Origin: Saprospiraceae bacterium
GTDB lineage: Bacteria; Bacteroidota; Bacteroidia; Chitinophagales; Saprospiraceae
Assembly (NCBI GenBank): GCA_020850025.1
Contig: JADZFI010000028.1
Location: forward strand, 1 to 9,789
Reading direction: 5' to 3'
Length of the DNA: 9,789 bases
Part shown: positions 1 through 4,789 of the stretch, piece after piece
Numbering within the stretch: position 1 is the first letter of the stretch
Layout: each line of letters begins with the position of its first letter
Translations under genes and position numbers: made by a program
Notes under the pieces: generated by a model
The model's input: only the letters and a program-made list of their open reading frames with translations
What the model was told of the DNA's origin: nothing
Databases searched by the model: none

Positions 1-87
1 CAAACCTCCAAAGTGCACCCGGGATTGTGCAAAGATCCGGAAGCCACACTGGAGAAGCTGATGTTGGAAATGGTGGGAGGGGGGTAA
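1..87 (+). CDS. C-terminal end of an unidentified protein (partial, start outside window)
   Basis: Frame 1 is open from the first base to a TAA at 85-87 and encodes 28 residues, including KDPEATLEKLMLEM, which reads like an ordinary amphipathic C-terminal helix, followed by GGG before the stop. No start codon is needed inside the window because the gene would begin upstream. I do not recognise the family from so short a tail. A heptamer repeat array begins only three bases after the stop. The alternative is that this is an open stretch by chance, since 28 codons is not statistically strong; the protein-like composition is the main argument. Confidence 0.45.
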   Translation, partial: QTSKVHPGLCKDPEATLEKLMLEMVGGG

Positions 88-90
88 ATG

Positions 91-165
91 TCCAATATTC
101 AATGTCTGACGACAATGTCCAATATCCAATGTCCAATATCCAATGTCCAATATCCAATGTCCAAG
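91..165 (+). repeat. TCCAATR heptamer tandem array
   Basis: Six perfect 7-bp units run from 118 to 159, alternating TCCAATA and TCCAATG, followed by a broken unit TCCAAG at 160-165. Two further units (TCCAATA, TTCAATG) lie at 91-104, separated by 13 bases of degenerate sequence. The A/G alternation makes a 14-bp higher-order unit. The array starts three bases after the stop codon at 85-87. The same unit recurs at 3518-3551 and, inverted, at 3658-3680. Confidence 0.9.
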
Positions 166-285
166 TGATGCGCGTGTCTGGCATTGTTGGTTGGGCCGGG
201 CATAAGCTATGGTGCATGGCCGGAGAGGCGTGAAGTGCCAGGCTCCCCGTGGTACCCACCGTCCAGGCAATCCGGAGAAAAATTT

Positions 286-318
286 TTACAAATTCGGAAT
301 TTCATGTCGGATTTGTAA
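286..318. promoter_or_regulatory. Inverted repeat upstream of the secreted-protein gene (possible operator)
   Basis: TTACAAATTCG at 286-296 and CGGATTTGTAA at 308-318 form 11-bp arms with one mismatch around an 11-base spacer. The right half is followed by a second GATTTGTA (319-326). The repeat sits 25 bp upstream of the ATG at 344, a typical place for a dimeric regulator to bind. A -7-like box TTAGTTTG (328-335, one mismatch to TAnnTTTG) lies just downstream. No regulator can be named. Confidence 0.4.
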
Positions 319-343
319 GATTTGTAGTTAGTTTGGCACAATA

Positions 344-1195
344 ATGCAAGGTTTCCTCCCCCTACTCCTTCTGCTGTGCGCACTGCCGCTCTCCGGCCAA
401 ACCCTTGATCCGCCGGATCCCCTGGGGAATGTTACCTTTTTTGAACCTGTTTTGTTTGCTAAAGAAGATCCATTAAAAGGACTGCCGTATGCCGATTACA
501 ACCAGGTGTTGCGGGGTAGAACCACCGATGCTTTGGGATGTGAGCATATCGTGGTGAAGCCCCATCGGTTTGAAACCCTGCCTTTTTTGATTTACTGGAC
601 GATAAACAACCATAGGGCGGGATTATGGCACAGGCAATTGGGCCAGCTGCTGAAGTCGGAATATTCCCTCATTCGCGTGGTTTCGGACAGCACCTACACG
701 GCTTTTAAGAACGACAGGAGTTATTTGTACCACGTGGATGGTCGGGTTTTAGCCGGGCCTTATTTTATAATGGAGGTGTTTGGCAATCCGCCCAGGTTTT
801 TGATTGCCCGCATTTATGGCAGCCCAAACAGCAAGGGAACGCATTTGGTGCAACTGGATTTGGAAGGACGCTTTATTCAGGATCTGCATGACGACATCCG
901 GCAATTGACGGCAGACCGGTATGTCATGCGCCGCACAAGGAGGAATACCATAACCAGGCAATACGAGCAGCACTATGCGCTCTTCGATGATTATTTGAAG
1001 CCGGTCACCGATTTTATTTTTGATGCCAAGATCAATTCGCGGTTTCAGGCTTCTGCGAGATCAATTACCCAACTGCTGAACAGCAAACCTCCTGCCGGGT
1101 ATGGTCCCTGGGTAGGGTACATGCGAAGGGGACCGGATAAGACGGTCATCCTGATAGATGCGGCGGGGAAGATGTATGAGGTTAAACCAGACTGA
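344..1195 (+). CDS. Secreted protein of unknown function with WG-like repeats
   Basis: The 283-residue product starts with a clear Sec signal peptide: a short N-terminus, a leucine-rich core (residues 5-16) and a likely cleavage site near LSGQ at 17-20, so it should be exported to the periplasm or beyond. I recognise no catalytic motif. Four segments (about 126-147, 166-187, 209-230, 267-283) share a pattern of hydrophobic strand, Asp, a Gly or similar turn, then hydrophobics and Asp. Examples are YHVDGRVLAGPYF and VILIDAAGKMYEV. This resembles degenerate WG/KWG repeats, which often form solenoid or propeller-like binding surfaces. The ATG at 344 is preferred because it gives a complete signal peptide and follows a -7-like box. 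The gene seems to stand alone. Family assignment is tentative; that it is a real exported protein is fairly safe. Confidence 0.75.
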   Translation: MQGFLPLLLLLCALPLSGQTLDPPDPLGNVTFFEPVLFAKEDPLKGLPYADYNQVLRGRTTDALGCEHIVVKPHRFETLPFLIYWTINNHRAGLWHRQLGQLLKSEYSLIRVVSDSTYTAFKNDRSYLYHVDGRVLAGPYFIMEVFGNPPRFLIARIYGSPNSKGTHLVQLDLEGRFIQDLHDDIRQLTADRYVMRRTRRNTITRQYEQHYALFDDYLKPVTDFIFDAKINSRFQASARSITQLLNSKPPAGYGPWVGYMRRGPDKTVILIDAAGKMYEVKPD

Positions 1196-1204
1196 GGTGC
1201 GGGG

Positions 1205-1223
1205 GATGCCGCGATGCGGCATC
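1205..1223 (+). terminator. Hairpin downstream of the secreted-protein gene (weak terminator candidate)
   Basis: GATGCCGC (1205-1212), loop GAT, GCGGCATC (1216-1223) form a perfect 8-bp GC-rich stem nine bases after the stop codon at 1195. No T-run follows, so it is not a canonical intrinsic terminator. It could act as a 3' mRNA-stabilising hairpin instead. Confidence 0.45.
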
Positions 1224-1263
1224 GGGACAACCCAGGCTCAGCGGAAAATCAGTGGATTTACGT

Positions 1264-1271
1264 TACCTTTG
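1264..1271 (+). promoter_or_regulatory. Candidate -7 promoter box for the DHFR-family gene
   Basis: TACCTTTG is a perfect match to the Bacteroidota -7 consensus TAnnTTTG, about 80 bases upstream of the ATG at 1352. It is embedded in a small inverted repeat, GTTAC (1262-1266) and GTAAC (1274-1278). No clear -33 TTTG is visible about 20 bases upstream, so the call is weak. Confidence 0.35.
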
Positions 1272-1351
1272 GTGTAACACCGCAACGCCAGCCGATGACT
1301 CAGGCGTGGTGGATATTTTACACTTTTGTTGACAGGTAATTCTCTCTATTC

Positions 1352-1972
1352 ATGAGCAAAATCATTTTTGACAGCGGCATTTCCCTGGACGGATTCTTTG
1401 CCGGCAACAACAGAAGTCCGCAAAACCCCATGGGCGGCGTTTCCGGGCAACTTCATCAATGGATGTTCAAACAAAAGGCTTTTTGGAAGCACATCAAAAT
1501 GGAGGGCGGCCAGGAATATGGCCCGGACAGCGCCATCATTGATGAGGTGTTTGCCAGAACGGGATCCTACATCATGGGCAAACGAATGTTTGATGAAGGC
1601 GAGGTGGTTTGGGCAGAGGACCTGTACGAGACAGATGTGTATGTGCTCACGCATGAAAAAAGGGAGCCCTGGGTGCAAAAAGGATCTACCACGTTTTATT
1701 TTATCAACGACGGCATTGAAAGCGCGCTGGAAAAAGCGAAAAAATCAGCCAATGGCAAGGACATCCGAATTCAGGGTGGCGCCAACACCATTCAGCAGTT
1801 TCTGAATGCCGGCCTTGTGGATGAGTTTCTTATACACCTTGCGCCTGTTTTTTTAGGCAGCGGTATCCGGTTGTTTGAGGGCATTGACAAAGACAAGTAC
1901 CACATTGAAATCATGGAGGTAATTCCATCAGCGCTGACTACCCATTTGAGGTATAGGTTGCTGAAGAAATGA
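1352..1972 (+). CDS. Dihydrofolate reductase / RibD C-terminal domain family protein
   Basis: The 206-residue cytoplasmic protein has the layout of the stand-alone RibD_C/DHFR-like family. These proteins use an NADPH-binding Rossmann-type fold related to dihydrofolate reductase and riboflavin-pathway reductases. Visible landmarks are the N-terminal strand and SLDGFFAG (11-18), the GSYIMGKRMF helix region (71-80), the glycine-rich nucleotide-binding stretch IRIQGGANTIQQFL (138-151) and LVDEFLIHLAPVFLGSGIRLF (155-175). Length is normal for single-domain members. The N-terminal deaminase domain of true RibD is absent, and the neighbours include no riboflavin or folate genes, so the substrate is unknown; a direct role in folate or riboflavin synthesis should not be assumed. 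It appears to be a monocistronic accessory reductase. Confidence 0.9.
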   Translation: MSKIIFDSGISLDGFFAGNNRSPQNPMGGVSGQLHQWMFKQKAFWKHIKMEGGQEYGPDSAIIDEVFARTGSYIMGKRMFDEGEVVWAEDLYETDVYVLTHEKREPWVQKGSTTFYFINDGIESALEKAKKSANGKDIRIQGGANTIQQFLNAGLVDEFLIHLAPVFLGSGIRLFEGIDKDKYHIEIMEVIPSALTTHLRYRLLKK

Positions 1973-1996
1973 GGGGGCTGTTATACTGTGATTAGA

Positions 1997-2088
1997 GTGA
2001 TATTGATGATTGGAGTGATTCAAGCATTTGATTTCAAGATCATTGAAAATCGTCCTCGTTGATAATCACTCTAAGTTGACTATATCAC
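1997..2088. repeat. Three nested inverted repeats after the DHFR-family gene
   Basis: The stems are GTGATAT (1997-2003) with ATATCAC (2082-2088), GAGTGATT (2013-2020) with AATCACTC (2064-2071), and TTTCAA (2032-2037) with TTGAAA (2043-2048) around a five-base loop. They are properly nested, so the 92-base region could fold into one long interrupted hairpin. It starts 25 bases after the stop at 1972, which suits a 3' structure or terminator-like element, although no T-run follows. Confidence 0.55.
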
Positions 2089-2103
2089 ATGCTGCTTAGG
2101 TCT

Positions 2104-2134
2104 TCCCGACTTCATCGGGACAGGTCTTGACCTG
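2104..2134. repeat. Two adjacent short hairpins
   Basis: TCCCGA (2104-2109), loop CTTCA, TCGGGA (2115-2120) is followed directly by CAGGTC (2121-2126), TT, GACCTG (2129-2134). The first has the shape of a small stable terminator stem but no T-tract on either side. A perfect ATTGAT / ATCAAT palindrome with one central base lies at 2154-2166. Confidence 0.5.
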
Positions 2135-2201
2135 CGGTATGCACATTAAAATAATTGATAATCAATACTTTGTTGCCACATCAACGGTCCAATTAAGCGA
2201 C

Positions 2202-2234
2202 GTGAGTTGTCATCCCGTCAGGAAGACAACTCAC
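2202..2234. terminator. Perfect 10-bp inverted repeat (possible terminator of the lipoprotein gene)
   Basis: GTGAGTTGTC (2202-2211) and GACAACTCAC (2225-2234) pair perfectly around a 13-base loop. The site lies about 175 bases past the stop of the minus-strand lipoprotein gene and could end its transcript. There is no T-run on the minus-strand downstream side, so this is a structural observation with a weak functional guess. Confidence 0.4.
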
Positions 2235-2366
2235 ATTGCTTCAGCATTTCTTGTTGTGCAAGGGAATTCTCTGATAACCAATCATTTTATCGTGCATACC
2301 GTAGAAAAAGGTTCAAGCGCGGCAGAAAACGCACCAAGGGTAGACAGACCCCGTCAGAACGACATC

Positions 2367-2408
2367 CCACCGTCCACCGTCCACCGTCCACCGTCTACCG
2401 TCCACCGT
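2367..2408. repeat. CCACCGT heptamer tandem array abutting a stop codon
   Basis: Six contiguous 7-bp units: four CCACCGT, one CTACCGT (2395-2401) and a final CCACCGT. Read on the minus strand the unit is ACGGTGG. The last base of the array (2408) is also the last base of the TGA stop of the lipoprotein gene, so the array starts exactly where that gene ends. One isolated copy is also present at 256-262. Confidence 0.92.
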
Positions 2409-3406
2409 CACAACACCTGCATGACCTCCCATTCCATGGTGCATTCGTACTGGGGCACTCCCCATTCATCCCAGATGAGCCCCACTTCTGTGCTGCCTGT
2501 GTGGGTGAGTTTGCCGGGTTTGATCTTTTTGGTGGCCGGATCCAGTTCCAGTTGGAAGGTCTGCAGCTCGTAAGGAGGTCCGTAGAGGTTGTGCTCGGAG
2601 GTGGCAACACTGGTTGCCGGGCAATAGATGGATGTCATGGTAAGCGTGCTGACCTTCTCCTTGAACACATCAATTACTTCCACTTCGAAACGCTGGTTTC
2701 GGAAGCGTATCAACGAACGGAAATAGTTGCTTAGCCCTGGCCCGTCGGTGAGCGGAAAACGGGGGTAGATGGTGCCGGAAGCCGGGTCCAGCCTGGCAAT
2801 GAGGGTCACCTGGCAATCGCTTCCGTAGGTAGAGGTGCCTTGTCCTCCCAGTGAGTAATGCGCTTTCGAACCCGATGCAAAATGGCTGGCGGGTTGACGG
2901 GGCGTTGCGTACTGGTGCGGATCAGCGTCGGCGCGGAGAAGCACCTCGAACAGGACTTCTCTTTCCAGGGTGCCTTCATCAGGTCGGCGAAACCGAATTT
3001 CGCCTTGCCAGGCCGTCAGTTTTCGGGTGTTGGAAGCGAGGCCTTTGTTTTGTACCTGCACGGTGCCTTTACCCATGGGGTCGGTTACTGCAGGAATCTG
3101 GCACACCACATGCCAGGGTTTCCAGGAAAGGATGCGGCTTCCCAAATTACCGGGTGTAGCTTCTGGCAACGGACTGCCGTCGATCACCACACGTGAGGTG
3201 GCGCTGCTGTCGCCAAAATAACCATACAGGTGCAGCTCACCGGCCAATGGAATCTCCACTACTTCCATGTACTCCAGTTTGAGAGGCCATTTGGTTGGTG
3301 TTGGCTTGGTGTCTTCATCCTTTTCGCAAGATGCACACCACAGGGCTGCTGCGATCAGCAGGACGCAGCTGAAAAGCCCTTTTCGGGACATTGAAAATTG
3401 TTTCAT
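2408..3406 (-). CDS. Surface lipoprotein with IPT/TIG-like domain
   Basis: The 332-residue product has a lipoprotein signal peptide: basic N-terminus (KQFSMSRK), hydrophobic core (11-23) and a lipobox CASC ending at Cys27. The residues after the cysteine, EKDED, resemble the acidic lipoprotein export signal that sends Bacteroidota lipoproteins to the outer face of the outer membrane. Residues about 47-130 show an IPT/TIG-like pattern: LYGYFGDSS, a VxIDG strand, W/IxC strands, GKGTVQVQNKG, then SN. The rest (130-332) is beta-rich and I do not recognise it. The ATG at 3406 is chosen because it gives the full signal peptide; Met6 is a possible alternative. The gene is divergent from the kinase operon and has a LytTR-like site pair upstream, which suggests it is a target of, or partner to, that system. 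No enzyme motif is seen; ligand binding or adhesion is only a guess. Confidence 0.87.
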   Translation of the reverse strand: MKQFSMSRKGLFSCVLLIAAALWCASCEKDEDTKPTPTKWPLKLEYMEVVEIPLAGELHLYGYFGDSSATSRVVIDGSPLPEATPGNLGSRILSWKPWHVVCQIPAVTDPMGKGTVQVQNKGLASNTRKLTAWQGEIRFRRPDEGTLEREVLFEVLLRADADPHQYATPRQPASHFASGSKAHYSLGGQGTSTYGSDCQVTLIARLDPASGTIYPRFPLTDGPGLSNYFRSLIRFRNQRFEVEVIDVFKEKVSTLTMTSIYCPATSVATSEHNLYGPPYELQTFQLELDPATKKIKPGKLTHTGSTEVGLIWDEWGVPQYECTMEWEVMQVL

Positions 3407-3433
3407 AGCTTAATTTGTTTAAAAACGATGCTG

Positions 3434-3465
3434 CAAAAGTCTCCGGATACCCTGTTTAGTGCCAA
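3434..3465 (-). promoter_or_regulatory. Candidate promoter of the lipoprotein gene
   Basis: On the minus strand, GACTTTTG (3441 to 3434) matches the Bacteroidota -7 TAnnTTTG with one mismatch. TTGG (3465 to 3462) stands 20 bases upstream, as expected for the -33 element. The box lies 27 bases before the ATG at 3406. The LytTR-like pair at 3475-3506 sits immediately upstream of the -33 element. Confidence 0.45.
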
Positions 3466-3474
3466 TGGCGCAGC

Positions 3475-3506
3475 GGATGGGTTGGGGAAATGTGCGGATG
3501 AGCTGT
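3475..3506 (-). promoter_or_regulatory. LytTR-like tandem half-sites facing the lipoprotein gene
   Basis: On the minus strand, ACAGCTCATCC (3506 to 3496, 10 of 11 to ACAGTTCATCC) is followed 21 bases later by CCAACCCATCC (3485 to 3475, 7 of 11). The stronger copy is distal to the gene, as in the pair at 3688. The proximal end is 33 bases from the -7 box at 3441, close to the 31-base gap on the kinase-operon side. The strong half-site is preceded by T7CC, as the mirror site is by T6CC. The proximal half-site is weak, so this is the least certain of the three pairs. Confidence 0.45.
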
Positions 3507-3517
3507 GGAAAAAAATG

Positions 3518-3551
3518 TCCAATGTCCAATATCCAATATCCAATGTCCAAG
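3518..3551 (+). repeat. TCCAATR heptamer array, plus orientation
   Basis: Units TCCAATG, TCCAATA, TCCAATA, TCCAATG (3518-3545) are followed by a broken TCCAAG. The array starts 11 bases inside the end of the ACAGCTCATCC half-site and forms the left arm of the quasi-palindrome. Confidence 0.88.
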
Positions 3552-3580
3552 GAAGGATGGCGCTTGGCGTTGGTTGAAAT

Positions 3581-3628
3581 GCCGGGCATCTCACGGGTGC
3601 TTTATCAGGCACCCGTGAATTGCCCAGC
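3581..3628. repeat. Central 20-bp-arm hairpin in the divergent region
   Basis: Arms 3581-3600 and 3609-3628 are complementary at 17 of 20 positions, including an uninterrupted TCACGGGTGC / GCACCCGTGA core, around the loop TTTATCAG. It is the most stable hairpin I see in the window. It lies between divergent promoters, so it is unlikely to be a simple terminator. A cruciform, an element end or an RNA structure in a divergent leader are alternatives. Confidence 0.7.
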
Positions 3629-3637
3629 CTATGATAT

Positions 3638-3670
3638 AATGCCAGACACCCGCATCACTTGGACATTGGA
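3638..3670 (-). repeat. Second copy of a 33-bp repeat block (inverted)
   Basis: Read on the minus strand this block matches 153-185 at 32 of 33 positions. It consists of a TCCAATG heptamer, TCCAAG, then TGATGCGSGTGTCTGGCATT (S marks the single G/C difference). Downstream in both copies lies a looser match of the type RGGCYGGGCA and then GGTGC, suggesting two members of one repeated element that have diverged. Confidence 0.8.
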
Positions 3671-3680
3671 CATTGGACAT
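3658..3680 (-). repeat. TCCAATG heptamer array, minus orientation
   Basis: Read on the minus strand: a partial ATG, TCCAATG, TCCAATG, then TCCAAG. It is the right arm counterpart of the array at 3518-3551 and ends seven bases before the ACAGTTCATCG half-site at 3688. Confidence 0.85.
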
Positions 3681-3687
3681 TTTTTCC

Positions 3688-3718
3688 ACAGTTCATCGCT
3701 AAAATCCTCAATTCATCC
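3688..3718 (+). promoter_or_regulatory. LytTR-like tandem half-sites facing the kinase operon
   Basis: ACAGTTCATCG (3688-3698) and TCAATTCATCC (3708-3718) are imperfect direct repeats 20 bases apart. The first nine bases of the first copy fit the published LytTR/AgrA-type half-site pattern [TA][AC][CA]GTTN[AG][TG]; the second copy deviates at the G. The pair ends 31 bases before a -7-like box at 3750. This suggests that the response regulator encoded by the operon controls its own transcription. Confidence 0.55.
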
Positions 3719-3749
3719 TGCGGTGGGATATGTGGCGCCTCAAAAACAG

Positions 3750-3757
3750 TATCTTCG
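3750..3757 (+). promoter_or_regulatory. Candidate -7 box of the kinase operon
   Basis: TATCTTCG has one mismatch to TAnnTTTG. It ends only five bases before the ATG at 3763, so the transcript would have almost no leader if this start and box are both right. No good -33 element is present about 20 bases upstream, as expected for an activator-dependent promoter. If translation begins at Met14 (3802) instead, the leader would be about 40 bases. Confidence 0.4.
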
Positions 3758-3762
3758 CATAG

Positions 3763-4788
3763 ATGAAACTCCCGCAATACAACGGCAAAGACAATACGGT
3801 GATGTTGATCATAGTCCCCATCGGGGCTATGGTGCTCAACATCATTATTTTCGGCCGGAAGTATGTTGCTGACGGGGCGTTTTTCGGAGCAGCTACCGCG
3901 CTGGCAATCATAGTGGTGGCTGCTTTTTTTATCCTGTGTGGAATAATTGCCATTAGGGTAAAAAAACGCTTTCCCGGCCTGGAAAACATGCGCCGGCGCA
4001 TAGCCATTCTTTGCGGCATTTTCCTGATGCTGGGTGGCGTGGTGATGTACGGACTGTTACAAACCTATGCTGCGGTACCGTTTTTTCAATACCAGTTCAA
4101 CGACCGCGATTTTGCCTGGATCTATTATTCGGCCAGCATTCTTAATGTTTTTACGGTGCTGCTCATGGAGGCCATCGACCAGTTTAAGGAATGGCAGGAA
4201 AGTCAGAAAGCCACCGAAAATCTGCAACAAGCCCTGAAAAAGAGTCAACTGGACGGATTGAAAAGTCAGGTAAATCCCCATTTTCTGTTCAACAGCCTCA
4301 ACTCGCTGTCCTCTCTCATTGAAGAAAATGAACAAAAAGCCGAGCAGTTTCTCAACGAATTGAGCAAGGTTTACCGCTATATGCTGAGGGAAGGCGAACA
4401 ACGGGTGCCCCTGCGTTCGGAGCTGACTTTCCTGGAATCTTACCAACACATCCTGGCCGTTCGTTTCGGGGAAGGCTTGCAAATCACCCAGCGCATTGAC
4501 CCCATCTATCTGAATCATGGCATTGCGCCATTAACCCTTCAGGCAGTGATTGAAAATGCCTTTACCTACAATATCGTACAGAAAAGTCAACCCCTGCGGA
4601 TAGAGATTGCTACCACCAAACAGGGGCTGGACATCCAACACAATCTGCAATACAAAAACAGCACCACCGACTGGCAGGAGGCCGATACCGGACTGGATCA
4701 TTTGGTGGCCACTTATAAATTGCTGCAACAACCCATTCAAATAACGGATGATACTGCCATGCGAACCATTCATTTTCCATTAGTGTAA
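3763..4788 (+). CDS. LytS-type sensor histidine kinase 1 (partly degenerate)
   Basis: The 341-residue inner-membrane protein has four probable transmembrane helices (about 13-30, 41-64, 79-100, 118-137), a short coiled-coil linker (140-165) and a His_kinase-family core. The phosphoacceptor region is QVNPHFLFNSLNSLSSL, with His173. The ATP-binding part is divergent: the N-box reads VIENAFTYN (262-270), where the downstream kinase has LVENAVKHN; the NNL motif is HNL (293-295); and the GLxN signature is GLDHL (310-314). Autophosphorylation may be weak, and it may work as a heterodimer with kinase 2. It is first in a three-gene operon, with one base between its TAA and the next start. Met14 is an alternative start. 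There is no extracytoplasmic domain of any size, so the signal is probably sensed within the membrane or through a partner. The family call is firm; impaired activity is inference. Confidence 0.9.
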   Translation: MKLPQYNGKDNTVMLIIVPIGAMVLNIIIFGRKYVADGAFFGAATALAIIVVAAFFILCGIIAIRVKKRFPGLENMRRRIAILCGIFLMLGGVVMYGLLQTYAAVPFFQYQFNDRDFAWIYYSASILNVFTVLLMEAIDQFKEWQESQKATENLQQALKKSQLDGLKSQVNPHFLFNSLNSLSSLIEENEQKAEQFLNELSKVYRYMLREGEQRVPLRSELTFLESYQHILAVRFGEGLQITQRIDPIYLNHGIAPLTLQAVIENAFTYNIVQKSQPLRIEIATTKQGLDIQHNLQYKNSTTDWQEADTGLDHLVATYKLLQQPIQITDDTAMRTIHFPLV

Positions 4789-4789
4789 A

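Larger units (their letters stand above)
88..343. other. Intergenic region with repeat element and short inverted repeats
   Basis: This stretch has no credible gene; a 68-codon open frame through it is mostly repeat translation. After the heptamer array comes a block (153-185) that is repeated in inverted orientation at 3638-3670 with one mismatch in 33 bases. Further on are a weak hairpin (CCGGGCAT / ATGGCCGG, about 197-224), a CTGGCA / TGCCAG pair (179 and 236 regions) and a lone CCACCGT heptamer at 256-262. The AT-rich promoter region of the next gene occupies about 280-343. Confidence 0.6.
1973..2407. other. Long structured non-coding region between convergent genes
   Basis: These 435 bases lie between the end of the DHFR-family gene (plus) and the end of the lipoprotein gene (minus). 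The open frames across them (from 2127 and 2207) run on as antisense of the lipoprotein gene and have no protein-like character here. The stretch contains a run of inverted repeats, listed separately, and ends in a CCACCGT heptamer array. It may hold the terminators of both convergent genes, an untranslated RNA or a decayed mobile element. Nothing in it identifies which. Confidence 0.6.
3407..3762. other. Quasi-palindromic divergent intergenic region
   Basis: No gene is credible here. From outside inward the two halves mirror each other: a promoter-like box, an outward-pointing pair of ACAGTTCATCC-like half-sites, an A6-7/T6-7 tract, then TCCAATR heptamers in opposite orientation. A strong hairpin lies at the centre. 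The inverted arms (about 3497-3535 and 3662-3696) match over about 30 bases with few changes. The right half also contains the 33-bp block shared with 153-185. Confidence 0.75.

Noticed and set aside
91..165. Heptamer array as a CRISPR array
   Set aside because: Units are 7 bp and contiguous with no spacers; no cas gene is present.
27..233. 68-codon open frame on the plus strand
   Set aside because: Most of it is translation of the heptamer array (repeating NVQYPMSN-like text). The frame-1 tail ending at 87 is the more protein-like reading.
1352..1972. Calling this gene ribD or folA
   Set aside because: Only the reductase-like domain is present, there are no pathway neighbours, and this family has many members of unknown substrate.
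2127..2734. Two plus-strand open frames of 148 and 175 codons
   Set aside because: They run antisense into the well-supported lipoprotein gene and translate the CCACCGT array; neither has domain character.
3581..3628. Central hairpin as a transcription terminator
   Set aside because: It lies between two divergent promoters with no upstream gene running into it and no T-run after the stem.
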